Below the pieces are notes generated by a model. The model ran no database searches. It worked only from the letters and a program-made list of their open reading frames with translations, and had not been told where the DNA came from. Both the position numbers and the translations under genes were made by a program. This document shows, in pieces, positions 1 through 10,026 of a stretch of 64,000 nt of DNA; positions within the stretch are counted from its first letter, which is position 1; the number at the start of each line of letters is the position of its first letter. Source of the stretch: Portunus trituberculatus (taxonomy: Eukaryota > Arthropoda > Malacostraca > Decapoda > Portunidae); NCBI RefSeq assembly GCF_017591435.1, contig NC_059259.1, positions 62,001-126,000 on the forward strand, written 5' to 3'.

Positions 1-246
1 CGTCCCCATGCGGACCAGTCGTTTTAAAAACAGGCTCCACATGATACGAATGTTTGTCCACGACAGAGCTGAGACCCCCCTCCCAAAGCATCTCAGCCTG
101 GACACCCAACCATCCAGCAGAGGACGGCCCCTATTGGGCGATCCCTCCAGAGGATGGCTCCGCTGGTCCACAGGCAGCCTACGTAGGAACCATTTATTCT
201 GGCCCCTCACGAGCGACCTTACTAGCATGGGTAGCCCTCTCCCCTC
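1..246 (-). mobile_element. I-clade LINE, 5' UTR fragment (cut by gap)
   Basis: This stretch is the reverse complement of about 3360-3605, inside the 5' leader of I-clade copy A, and the match is almost exact. It runs straight into the N gap, so nothing can be said about the rest of this copy. The reading frames through it are leader sequence and not genes. Confidence 0.85.
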
Positions 247-746
247 NNNNNNNNNNNNNNNNNNNNNNNNNNNNNNNNNNNNNNNNNNNNNNNNNNNNNN
301 NNNNNNNNNNNNNNNNNNNNNNNNNNNNNNNNNNNNNNNNNNNNNNNNNNNNNNNNNNNNNNNNNNNNNNNNNNNNNNNNNNNNNNNNNNNNNNNNNNNN
401 NNNNNNNNNNNNNNNNNNNNNNNNNNNNNNNNNNNNNNNNNNNNNNNNNNNNNNNNNNNNNNNNNNNNNNNNNNNNNNNNNNNNNNNNNNNNNNNNNNNN
501 NNNNNNNNNNNNNNNNNNNNNNNNNNNNNNNNNNNNNNNNNNNNNNNNNNNNNNNNNNNNNNNNNNNNNNNNNNNNNNNNNNNNNNNNNNNNNNNNNNNN
601 NNNNNNNNNNNNNNNNNNNNNNNNNNNNNNNNNNNNNNNNNNNNNNNNNNNNNNNNNNNNNNNNNNNNNNNNNNNNNNNNNNNNNNNNNNNNNNNNNNNN
701 NNNNNNNNNNNNNNNNNNNNNNNNNNNNNNNNNNNNNNNNNNNNNN
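247..746. other. Assembly gap, 500 N
   Basis: Exactly 500 Ns. The round length suggests a placeholder inserted at scaffolding and not a measured distance. The left flank is an I-clade LINE leader and the right flank is the interior of a gypsy element. Confidence 0.95.
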
Positions 747-1156
747 TCTGAGAGACTAGTTAAAATGGCCGATTCTAACTAGCGAGAAAAATGATCCGCG
801 AAGTGAGGGATTGAGGGTTCGCATGAACATATGATGATCCCAACACTTGGATAACACTTATTACACACCTGCCTATGTGCAAAAATAGAGATAAGTGCTA
901 TCGGTGAACACGCCTTTCTACCTGGTTTCCTGCTCTACCACTGCTATGCGATACCAATGAAAGTCACGAAGCACGTTTAACCCAAAAGAGCCACTTGATC
1001 GCACAAAGGTAAATTTAAACCACACGCAGAGTAAGTCACAGAAAAAACACATCAGAGTCACAACACCACAGAAACACAAGCAATCACAGAAAAAAAAGTC
1101 ACTGGTAAAATGGAACACTGAACATGGGTTATAATGGTCCTGTCACGGTCGCCAAT
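747..1156 (-). mobile_element. Gypsy-type LTR retrotransposon, internal leader
   Basis: On the minus strand this is the sequence just inside the 5' LTR, beginning with the primer binding site at 1137-1154. No gag or pol protein is readable; the only ORF (918-1118) is low-complexity and does not look coding. The rest of the element would lie in the gap or is missing. Confidence 0.6.
1137..1154 (-). promoter_or_regulatory. Primer binding site matching tRNA-Arg 3' end
   Basis: Read on the plus strand, GTCCTGTCACGGTCGCCA is the 3' end of an arthropod tRNA-Arg including CCA (recalled, not searched). On the minus strand it is therefore the primer binding site, two bases inside the LTR end at 1157. 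tRNA-Arg priming is known for the mdg1/412 group of gypsy elements. Confidence 0.75.
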
Positions 1157-1773
1157 TGTTACGTTCACCGGTTAAACTGGTAAGATTGGCATCGGGGAGC
1201 CGGTGAACAATAACAATAAAAAAAAAACACTGCAGGTTCAACTGGTGAGGAAATGCAAAGGGGGCACTTTAAAAAGCTATTTTAATAACCCATAATGATA
1301 TTGACACATAGATATAACATGAAACATGAAACACAGATATATAAAATGAAACACAGGAAAATGACATACACATATACATATAACACAGTAATAAATACAA
1401 CAATAAAGAACCCAACTTAATACCTAACAATAATCCTAATCCTATATAGAGGCAATGTGGAAAACACGGACGAGGGGAAGTGATACTTATGCGGTGTCGC
1501 AGTGGTGAAATGCTGGGTGATGGTTGATCCCACGGTAGACCCAAGAGGCGTTGTGTTCACTGGTTGAGGCTTGGATCTCAACTTGCATTCCAGAAAGCTA
1601 AGAGCTGGCCCAATACTTCCGGTTGAGTCGAAAGGGGCTGCGTGAATCCAACTTCGGGACAGTAGCGGGGCTTCATGAAACGGTGACGTGGAAGGGGAGG
1701 CGGAGAGGTGGCGAACGAGGTAACAAGCGGAGGAGGTGATGGTAGTAATGTATGTTACGGGCGGGCCGTAACA
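1157..1773 (-). repeat. Gypsy LTR (5' LTR in minus orientation)
   Basis: The 617-bp segment starts with TGTTACG and ends with CGTAACA, a 7-bp inverted terminal pair that keeps the canonical TG...CA ends. A PBS lies two bases away at the 1157 end, which fixes the orientation. The outer end also has a local palindrome, TGTTACGGGCGGGCCGTAACA split by one base, at 1753-1773. No partner LTR is visible, presumably because of the gap. Confidence 0.75.
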
Positions 1774-2300
1774 GGCATTTCATTCTAATTGGCACTGAAA
1801 GCTGTCTAGGTACAATTCAGGAAAAATGCATTTTTGGCACAAAACAAATAGTATTAAGGTCACTAGTCTAACCTAACTTTGGCTATGAACCTATGTGTGC
1901 CTAACTCCTAACTGCTTTGGCAGTGCAGCTGCAGCATGGAATGCATAACTGAGAACAACAAAGACTGTCCTCAATGGAGTGTTTTATTTTTAATACTATA
2001 CTCATACATAAACTTCACCATATCCAGTGTATGGGAAATATGTAAACTTTCAGGCTTTATACTCTATTGAAAAGAGTATGTATACATAAGCTCACTAGAG
2101 AAGTAGAACAACTTTCAATGACACGTTCACCTATAAGTACCCTAGCACTCCCTTAAGGTTACATTTATTCAAAACACATAAAATTACTGAAAATACCTGC
2201 CTTACAATACTCCCTGTGCACTCTTAAACAAATTACCAATTAAAAATACACAAAGGCTGGAGAAAAGGAGAACGTAGGTGGTGTACCAATGACGCACTAC
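1774..2300. other. No gene seen (AT-rich spacer)
   Basis: AT-rich sequence without a convincing ORF, repeat match or RNA gene. It may be intron or 3' flank of the possible minus-strand gene at 2336-2639. Confidence 0.5.
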
Positions 2301-2335
2301 GTTGTATCATGGCCAGAGTGAGTTAAAACACATAC

Positions 2336-2639
2336 CTTTACCTCCCATGGTGGCAGGGCCCGGGCCTGTTCCCTCAGCCACAGGTGCTGGAGGGGCTGCT
2401 GTAGCAGCAGCTACCATGGCGGTAGGTGCCCGAGCGTCTGTGGGAAGAAATGCGACACATATAACACCGTCTTTTATTCCTATAAATACTAATATTTTGG
2501 TCATATTGCCTTATTCCAACATTCTACAAGGGATAACAGACTTACTGCATTGTTTTTGATGTTCTGTGACATCGCATAAGCTATCAAAATAGCGTTGGCA
2601 GCCCCCACACTGAAAGCATAGTGGTGAAGAGGCGGCCAT
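2336..2639 (-). CDS. Possible zinc-finger protein, first two coding exons (partial)
   Basis: Two minus-strand exons can be joined in frame. Exon 1 (2639-2546) starts at an ATG and encodes a cysteine-rich segment, CFQCGGC, then F, then H and C (CDVTEHQKQC), which resembles a C2HC finger. It is followed by a strong GTAAGT donor. Exon 2 (2437-2336) has a pyrimidine-rich acceptor (TTCTTCCCACAG) and a GTATGT donor, and encodes an alanine/proline-rich linker. The joined frame stays open for 65 codons. Further exons would lie to the left, where a gypsy LTR sits, or beyond the gap. I do not recognise the gene. The alternative is chance splice signals in repeat DNA. Confidence 0.4.
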
Positions 2640-2648
2640 CTTTGCGGT

Positions 2649-3254
2649 TTGTTGATAAACAAAGGTTGCCAGACACCGCCAAGCATTCACCTCCGAGGAG
2701 CGCAAGGTCCCGCACGCTTCCGCAAGGCGAGCCGTATGCTGGTCCCCCCCGATTCGGGGGAAGTATGCCATACTGTACGCCTTACGGTCCCCAACGGAAC
2801 GCGGCCCTGCTTGGGGTGTTTAGCTTCCTCGTTTCACCGAGGCCTTGCCCTCTCCATGGAGTGCACAGGCATAGACACTGCTTCCGTCTTGGAGGACGAC
2901 CTGACTTTGTCCGATAACGACGTTTCTCCCGATCCTGTTCCTGCTGTGAACCACTGGCCTGCGTTACCTCGCTCTGAACCACTCCATCATGCTGAACGAC
3001 CGTCCGCTACTCCTGCTCCTACCCTGCCTGTTCATGGTGCTCCTTTTCCCTCCTTCCGGTCCTCCCTTTCCCTCCCGGCCTTCGCTCCGAGGGACACCTA
3101 TGTTAAGCTGTCGTTTACTGTCGACCAGTCCACCACCATCAAGTTGCGATGGCTGTCAGAAATCACCAAAGCCTTCAATCTCCAGCGGGACGCGGCAGAA
3201 GTCAAGATGGCCTCGGTCAAGTCTCGCTGCGTATACAGTTCCCCTAGTTCAAAT
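2649..3254 (+). pseudogene. LINE ORF1-like fragment, cut by I-clade copy A
   Basis: The plus-strand frame from 2649 runs open into the 5' end of copy A at 3255. From about 2760 it looks like a retrotransposon ORF1: a short segment with RLTVPNG and CLGC, an acidic and then proline-rich linker, and a conserved-looking block with TIKLRWLSEITKAF followed by AEVKMASV. I know similar repeated proteins from decapod genomes, but without a search this is recollection. The first 30 codons overlap, head to head, the 5' region of the minus-strand exon at 2546-2639. Confidence 0.4.
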
Positions 3255-3704
3255 CCCCCAGATGGGAACCGGTTCCCTTGTCGTGGTGGGGGGGCTTGCG
3301 TGCCCCTGTGACCTGGCGAGCTAGGCTAGAGAAGGCTTAGGCCCCTGCTCTGCCCTTTTGAGGGGGAGAGGGCTACCCATGCTAGTAAGGTCGCTCGTGA
3401 GGGGCCAGAATAAATGGTTCCTACGTAGGCTGCCTGTGGACCAGCGGAGCCATCCTCTGGAGGGATCGCCCAATAGGGGCCGTCTTCTGCTGGATGGTTG
3501 GGTGTCCAGGCTGAGATGCTTTGGGAGGGGGGTCTCAGCTCTGTCGTGGACAAACATTCGTATCATGTGGAGCCTGTTTTTAAAACGACTGGTCCGCATG
3601 GGGACGAGGTATCCCGTCCACGGCAGCCAGCGCTCCCTCCCATTGTAGTCCCAGTAGGTGGTTTCCCTTGCCCCTGGAGCCATTTTTTGTGTAACTTTAT
3701 ATAT

Positions 3705-5370
3705 ATGGTGAAACACAAAAAACTATCACGTTCTCGTGAGGTGGCTGACCTGGCCCGCGAGATGTCATCTTCAGGTCTGAGTGGGAAGGAGGATTCCCCT
3801 CCACAAGAGCCTCCCGCAGCAGTCTCCTGTTCTGGGAGTTCTCCTGAGGGACGTATTTCTGCTGCATATGACTCCCTTGTGATGGTAAATGTTAACCCAT
3901 CATTTTCTTATCACGCTTTGCATTCACTTCTCAAGGTGTATGGCACGGTGCTACGCATTCGACTTGTTTATGATAAGAATTTTCCATCTAACCGCTGCTA
4001 TGTGACTTTTCTATCCTGTGACGAAGCCCGTCTGGCTTATGAACATGTAGCATCTCTTCCCCTTGCTGGCTCTGGCTTTAAGACAGAACTTCTCCACTCT
4101 CGCAATATTTCGGACAGCGACACGGACTACATCCCAAATCTTTTGACCACCACTGAGAGTTCAGTTCCTGAAGTCCGCCAGATCCCGCCTCCACGTTGGT
4201 TTGTGGCCTATTACAAAATGGGCGCAGGAATTTCATACATGCCTCCCGGTACCTGTCAAAGAGATCGGCACGATTCCTGAGGAAACCTCAAGAAATACGG
4301 TAAGGGGTGCTAGCGCGAGCAGGCAAGGATGTTGCAACATCTACCATGTCCTTCTGACAGCATGTTTGAGACTATAAGGCACATCCACCTTTAATTACAG
4401 CAAAGGTTGTGTGTACAGTCAGGATCTTTACGAATTCCCTGATGAAGAAATACTAGCAATGTGTCCTAGCTCAGTCCAAAAGGTGACAAAGATGAGGAAC
4501 TCCTCCAACATGGTCCTGCTCACCTTTTTTGGTTCCACCCTTCCTGACCGTGTTAATATCGGACCTATTAATCTTAGGGTGAGGCGTTTTCTTTCTCGCC
4601 CTCTCCAGTGTTTCTCATGTTATTCGTACGGTCACGGTAAAAACTCCTGCAAGGAGGCTTCCCGATGTGGTAATAGCTCGGCACTAGACTCACATTCTGA
4701 GGAGCATTCCAATGCTGCTGCTTATTGTTTTCATTGCCGTGATGCTCACCAAGTACGTTCCAGGCAATGCCCTAGGTATCGCCTGGAACATGATATTTTA
4801 CAGCTCGCTAACAGTCAGTTCATCAGTTTAGGTAGTGCCCGCTGTGAACTTCTGTACCGCCAAAAGGACGGTACTGGTGCGACATCCTATGCTGCATTGG
4901 CCGCTCGCTCTTCTGCTGAGTCTGCCGGTCCGAAGACAACGACAAGTGCTACCTCTCGCTCTGTTGGAGCGTTTGGTCCTGTTCATTTAGCCAATAGGTT
5001 TGCCCTTTTGTCTGATGACTCAGTTGAGTCAACTGTAAGAAGCGACGAGAATAATACGGACTTGACCAAACTTACCCATGTAGTTGATGTCCATTTGCCT
5101 CCTCCATCGCCTAAGCCTTTGAAGGGCAGGACCAAACGGCACCGCGGCTCTGCGGAGTCGATAGAATTTGCTCAGCCTAAACAATATAAGGTTTCTCCCG
5201 GCGCACACGATCGTGAGTCCTCCAGGGACCACTTTGCAATGGTAACTCCAGTTATTTCCGTCCAGCCTCCTGTGATGCGCTCCGTCCCAGATCGGGCTTC
5301 TTGTGATGAGGACGGTCTTAACAGCCGTCCCTTGCGGACCCGCTGTGTCAAAAAGTGGAGTCCAGCCTGA
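3705..5370 (+). pseudogene. I-clade LINE ORF1 (gag-like, copy A), frameshifted
   Basis: ORF1 starts with ATG at 3705 (MVKHKKL). The N-terminal third is serine-rich. The middle, with NVNPSFSYHALHSLLKVYG, then RIRLVYD and CYVTFLSCDEA, looks like an RRM fold. The C-terminal part has retroviral-type zinc knuckles (CFSCYSYGHGKNSC, a degenerate second finger where the second Cys is Ser, then CFHCRDAHQVRSRQC), as in I/Jockey-group ORF1 proteins, which bind the element's RNA. The frame is lost near 4217 and regained by 4411. The tail to 5370 is serine/proline-rich. Confidence 0.8.
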
Positions 5371-5439
5371 CCCTCGTCGTCCGAGGTCCGGTTGGAGTGA
5401 TGATGGTTCGCATCACTCACAGGCAAGCCGAAAGGCAGC

Positions 5440-5961
5440 GGTTGTACTGTAGAGGCCTTCGCGCCTCGTGGGGGGAACTCTGAGCTTTGCTGTCGGAGTT
5501 CTCTCCAGCCTGTGTAGCTCTACAAGAGACTATGCTAGGTGATAGTACTGATTCTAGTCCTCCTGGCTATCTTGCCATTTTTAGTACTCCTTTCCCTGAC
5601 CAGGGCCACCACGGTGGCACAGCTATTCTAGTCCGTCAGGATATACCTGTTATCCCGTTACAACTTAACTCTCCCCTTCAGGTGGTTGCTGTTAAGGTCT
5701 TTATGGGACGACTGTACACCATTTGCAGTTTATATCTCCCTCCTCGGCTTCCTGTCTCCAGGGGTGAGCTTGACAGCCTGGTGAGCCAACTACCTTCGCC
5801 ATTCCTCTTGTTGGGAGATTTAAACGGCCGTCACCCATTGTGGGATGAAGGTGCTAGTAATCCTCGTGGGGTTTTAATCGGTTCTTTTATTGAGGATGAG
5901 GGATCGGAGGTTTTAAATTCTGGGGATGTTACACATTTCCATAGTCCTACTGGGACTTTTA
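5440..5961 (+). pseudogene. I-clade LINE ORF2, endonuclease domain (copy A, partial)
   Basis: Apurinic-like endonuclease. The frame carries CVALQET (metal-binding Glu), a YLPPR motif, LLLGDLNGRHPLWD and the start of the TGTFT motif, then breaks off before the final SDH motif that copies B, C and D retain. This domain nicks the target for target-primed reverse transcription. It is non-functional here. Confidence 0.8.
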
Positions 5962-6164
5962 CAAAATGCGTGTGGTCGAGTCGACTGCGAGGTGATGTCT
6001 GCCTCGTCGTCCGCTGCACCCCACCTGCTCAGCTCTCTTTGGCGTTGATTGGTTGATCCACGTCACGCCGCGTCACGCAACCCGCTCAGCTCTGTGTGGC
6101 GTCGATTGGTCGGCCCACATCACGCCACTAGCTCGATGATGACGGTTCGAGATCAAGTGGCTCG

Positions 6165-6167
<3 letters not shown>
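5962..6167. repeat. 58-bp tandem duplication with inverted CCAAT motifs
   Basis: GCTCAGCTCT followed by GGCG, GATTGGT and CACGCC occurs twice, starting at 6026 and 6084 (period 58 bp). The block lies between truncated copy A and the (TA)n tract. No gene is seen. The ATTGGT sequences are inverted CCAAT boxes but may be incidental. Confidence 0.5.

Positions 6168-6244
<77 letters not shown>
6168..6244. repeat. (TA)n microsatellite
   Basis: About 38 uninterrupted TA units. It abuts the 3' end of the minus-strand LINE fragment at 6245, so it may have grown from that element's tail. Confidence 0.95.
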
Positions 6245-6246
<2 letters not shown>

Positions 6247-6700
6247 AAATTTGCAAGGCTGTCAGGCCTACAAGTGACACTCCCTCTATCAGCAAAGCTA
6301 CCTAATTCCATCTAACATCCCCATCCATAAATTTATCTAATCTTCTTTTAAAGCTCTTAAAACATGACCATTAAGTCCGTACCACTCATCAACCACTCTT
6401 TTTGAAAAGCAGGTTTTTTTTCTTTGTCTTTCCTAAGCATAAATTTTTGAAGGTTGAACCTATTATTTCTGGTTCTGTCCTCGTTACTGATCCTAAAATC
6501 TACGTTCATGTCCTCTGTTATAACCCTTATACCACTTAATTACTTCTATCAGATCTTAACCTACGTCTGTCTAAGGAATGCAAATGGAGTTTCTTAAGTG
6601 TCTCTTCGTATAAAATATTCCTCATATCATGTATCTTTTTAGATATCCTCCTTTGTACCAGCTACAAAAGACTATAATTCTTACTATATATAACAAGGGG
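6245..6700 (-). mobile_element. CR1-like LINE, ORF2 C-terminal fragment
   Basis: Read on the minus strand, broken frames give the usual C-terminal landmarks of CR1/L2-group reverse transcriptases: QRRISKKIHDMRN, YEETLKKL, then RVVDEWYGL followed by a tryptophan/methionine-rich end. It is heavily frameshifted. Its 3' end touches the (TA)n tract. It is a different subfamily from the array at 52175-63434. Confidence 0.6.
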
Positions 6701-6731
6701 ACCAGAATTGTACCGTACAGTCAAGATCTTT

Positions 6732-7834
6732 TTCCTACGGTTTCTATCTCTTCTCTTAAGTTTCTTTACCGACCGTACTGTTGTTGCTCTGGTAGACGGC
6801 CACTGCTGTTCTCCTAAATTTATTAATATTGGCGTCCCACAGGGTTCTGTCCCTTCACACACTCTACTATTTATTAATGACCTTCTTAACCAAACTTCTT
6901 GACCGATCCACCCTACATCTTTCAACGTCCTTTCGACTTCCTTTCAGAGACATCCAACCCTACAGGAAGTCAGCAAATCACGTAAGGACGCCAATGAATG
7001 CCTGACTTCTGATATTTCCCTTCATCGACCATCCTGGTGAACAACTTGAGCAACATCCTACTTGTATTCCTGACCGTCTTGGAGATACGCACATGATTTT
7101 TTTTTTTTTTATCTATTCCTTACCTGTAATCCTTCTGCTTATGCTGTTACCCTATCGCCTCCGTTGGGCTTCTCCTACCACAATCTCATTTCTGTATCTT
7201 GTCCTATCTCTCCAATTCCTTCTCAGAATCTCCCAAAGCGGAGGTGCCTCTGGCGTTTTACCTCTGCCAATTAACGGGACCTAAGGAGGTATTCCCTGGA
7301 ATGATTACTGTTTCCGTGTCAGAGACCCATATCCGTGTGGTAAACGCATTACAGAGGTGATTGTGTTTGGCATGGAGGAGTATATTAATTTTTTTTTTCA
7401 ACCTAAACCTACTAAACCTTGGGTTAACACAGCCTGTTTTCGTGCTTTATATGATAGAGAGATTCCCCACAAAAGGTACTTGAGCCTTCCATCTGAATCT
7501 CACGCACTATATATCTCTACCCTGATTCACACTAAGTCTGTTCTTCAACTTGCCAAAAACTCTTTCATAAATAGAAAATGTCAAAATCTTTCAAACTCTA
7601 AATCCCCTCGTGACTTCTGGCATCTGGCCAAAAAATATCTCCAATAACTTTATTTCATCTTTCCCTCCTATATTTTATCCTGATGGCACCACTGCCATCT
7701 CTTCTGTCTCTAAAGCTGAACTCTCCTATCAAACCTTTGCTAACAACTCTACTTTGGATGATTCTGAGCTTGTTCCTCCTTCTCCTCCTCCCTCTGAATA
7801 TTTTATTCCTGTAAATTAAAGCTCTTCGTAATGA
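6732..7834 (+). mobile_element. Jockey/CR1-like LINE fragments, shuffled order
   Basis: Two pieces of the family seen complete at 10021-13110 (minus) lie in the wrong order. At 6732-7018 is reverse-transcriptase sequence (RTVVALVDGHC, then INIGVPQGSV). At 7019-7834 is the end of the endonuclease region and the linker before RT (RLGD, then YINFFFQPKPTKPW and HALYISTL). The second piece belongs upstream of the first in an intact copy. The match stops at about 7834, where the gypsy LTR begins. Confidence 0.75.
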
Positions 7835-8434
7835 TATATGACGATATGTAGTTCTGTGTGTGTGTGTGTATGTATGTGTGCGTGGGTGAGCGTGTTTGAG
7901 AGGCGAGGAGGGCGGGAGGAATCTTCCTAGTCCAGGCAGCGGGGTGGATCCCTACCAGTCGTGAATGAGTGCTTGTTAGTGTGTTCAGATCATTGCTCTA
8001 ACCGATGTTACTCTTTGTGGTGTGAAAGGTGTTGTGTGAGCTGTGTGGTACAGTAATGAATGCTGCGTGAGAGTTAGAGGTATGTGCGGGCGGTGGTGCA
8101 CGACAGGACAAGGGAAGTTTTTGTCGCCTCGGGCAGCAAGTTGAGATGAAGTCTGGCTACACTGGGAGAAGGACGTTCGCTTGTTCGCTGTATCTCTGCG
8201 TTATCTTTGTGGCTAATAAACCGGAAAAGAGGTGCCTCTGTCTGCCTTTCCTGCTCTGAGTGAGCACCTGAATCTTACTGTTAAGTTCAACGCCCAAAAT
8301 ATCCTGGTTGCGGCCCACGAGACCTGGCAGAAGTGGAAGGTGGGGTGCCTGTGCAGACAACTACGGAGTGTAAGTGATCTACACCCCCGTGTAAGGACAG
8401 TTATGGGAAAACTGGTTTCGGGAGTACCGTAACA
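7835..8434 (+). repeat. Gypsy 5' LTR (start approximate)
   Basis: The right edge is well placed: ...CCGTAACA ends at 8434, two bases before a primer binding site. The left edge is set where LINE homology stops; a TGTA at 7847 could be the true start. It contains a GT-rich stretch at 7852-7900. No 3' LTR is seen, because a LINE replaces the rest of the element at about 10021. Confidence 0.55.
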
Positions 8435-8436
8435 AC

Positions 8437-8455
8437 TGGTGTCAGGAGTGGGATT
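8437..8455 (+). promoter_or_regulatory. Primer binding site matching tRNA-Leu 3' end
   Basis: TGGTGTCAGGAGTGGGATT is complementary to the CCA end of an animal tRNA-Leu(CAG) (recalled). Its place directly after the LTR end identifies an LTR retrotransposon and its plus orientation. The primer differs from that of the gypsy element at 1137-1154, so two lineages are present. Confidence 0.75.
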
Positions 8456-8499
8456 CTGAAATGATAAAGTGATAAAGTGTTGTGCAGTGTTATGACTTT

Positions 8500-10020
8500 A
8501 AGTGACTAGGATATCGTCGGTAATGAACAGTGAGGACCCAGAAATGGTGGGAAACAGGAGGAGGCAAGCAGAGTGGTGTTGCCGCCTAGTGATGGTGAAC
8601 AGGAAGAGGAACGCACGATCCCTCCTGAACACGAGGGAAAAGTGGTCATGCAGTGCAGGGGATGCTGGCCACATGAGGAAAAGTGATGGCCCACCAACAG
8701 GACGCCAGTATGAACTTGATGGCTCACCAACAGGAAGCCATGGTGGACATGATGGCCATGTTCTTGAACAAAGTGCAACAGTTGGCTACAAAGGAGGAGG
8801 TTAGTGCAGTTATGGGAGAGAGGATGGAACGAACCCCTCGAGGTACGAGTGAACACGTACACCTAGGAAACGTGCACCCAAGTAAAGGAAGAAGTGAAAG
8901 AAAGGATCGAAACGGTGGAGGAAAGTCTGCAGTGCTAAGCAGAGTAGGTGGCAACGTTGGAGGAGAATATGGTGCGGAAACAGGAGAGTACGCCAAATTT
9001 CGACCCTTAGGCAAGGGACAATATGGTCGAGCGTCGCTTGGCCGGAACCGCTTCTCTTCCCGCCTTGGCACAATGCATGCCACCTCCATCACCTCCCATC
9101 TCTCCCGTCAACTCTCCATCACCACCCTGGGACACCACTCACTACTGCGATGCCCATAACCTACCGACAAGGGAACATCTGGTGGTTAGTTCAGCTGAAC
9201 GACATCCCCAGGGAGCCTGTGTAGGTGGGATGGTCGGTTGTGAGAAGAAAGTGACCGAGTATGACGGAAAAGTGTCGTTCGACACCTACCAGGCACAGTA
9301 TGAGGTAATTGCTCGGCGTCAGAGATAGATACAGGAAGAGAAGGCCTTTCAGGCGTTGGAAGTGCTGGAGCATTTAACCCCCCCCTCTCAGCTGCGGTGT
9401 TATGACAGTGTGACGGGAACACTACAGCGTCGCTTCGGCAGGAGGCGACAATCAGAAGTATTCCGTGCACAGCTAAAGAATAGGAGGCGGGGAAAAGTTG
9501 AAGCCCTTCCTTTACTAGCACAGGACGTGGAAGCGTTAGTGAGAGGCGCGTATTCCATGGCCACGGAGGACACCGTGGACATGCTTGCGAAGGACTGCTT
9601 CGTGGACACCCTGCAGAATCGCCACCTGCAGATCCACGTCAATCAGGTGGCACACAGGAACGTGCAAGAGACTTTGGCACTGGCAGCAGAATTCGAAACC
9701 TTACGAGTGAGCTCAAGTTCTGTCCCCTCACACCACAGCAATGTGTCAGGCTGGATGAGTCGCCCGAATCGTAGATGGGCCAGACGGGCGCAAACAAGTG
9801 GCAGGGCACCCCCAACCTGGCAAGAGGGCGAGCCCTACACTAATGAAGGGGGCGTGCTTTGACTATGGAAAGCTTGGCCACAACAGGCAAGAATGCAGGA
9901 GCCATGCACGTTATTTTACGTAGGGAAGAGGGCCAGCCAAGGGCAAAAAAAAGAAAGTTAGAAAATGGCCCACTTGAGCGCAGGCTCTCCAAAGACTTCA
10001 AAAAGTGCCAAAACCGTCAG
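8500..10020 (+). pseudogene. Gypsy Gag polyprotein, broken
   Basis: Gag-like reading frames in several phases. At 8683-9159 there is a repetitive MMAHQQ segment and a basic linker. At 9240-9862 there is a capsid-like region: YQAQYEVIA, LRCYDSVTGTLQRRFGRR, then LAQDVEALVRGAY and the NRHLQIHV segment typical of gypsy capsids. Just beyond, CFDYGKLGHNRQEC is a zinc knuckle whose second cysteine has become tyrosine. Frameshifts and stops make it non-functional. Protease, RT and integrase are absent: the sequence switches to a minus-strand LINE near 10021. Confidence 0.7.
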
Positions 10021-10026
10021 CCAGAA

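Larger units (their letters stand above)
3255..5961 (+). mobile_element. I-clade LINE copy A (5' complete, 3' truncated)
   Basis: The element begins at the CCCCAGATGGGAACC motif also found at the 5' ends of copies C and D. It has a leader of about 450 bp, ORF1 and the first part of ORF2, and stops inside the endonuclease region at 5961, where copies B and D continue. Loss of the 3' end is the opposite of normal 5' truncation, so a later deletion or rearrangement removed it. About 160 bp around the ORF1/ORF2 junction is also missing. Confidence 0.85.

Noticed and set aside
8..782. ORFs reading through the first N gap
   Set aside because: The protein is mostly X; the known part is LINE leader sequence on the wrong strand.
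1269..1544. 91-aa minus ORF inside the LTR
   Set aside because: Hydrophobic low-complexity translation of AT-rich LTR sequence.
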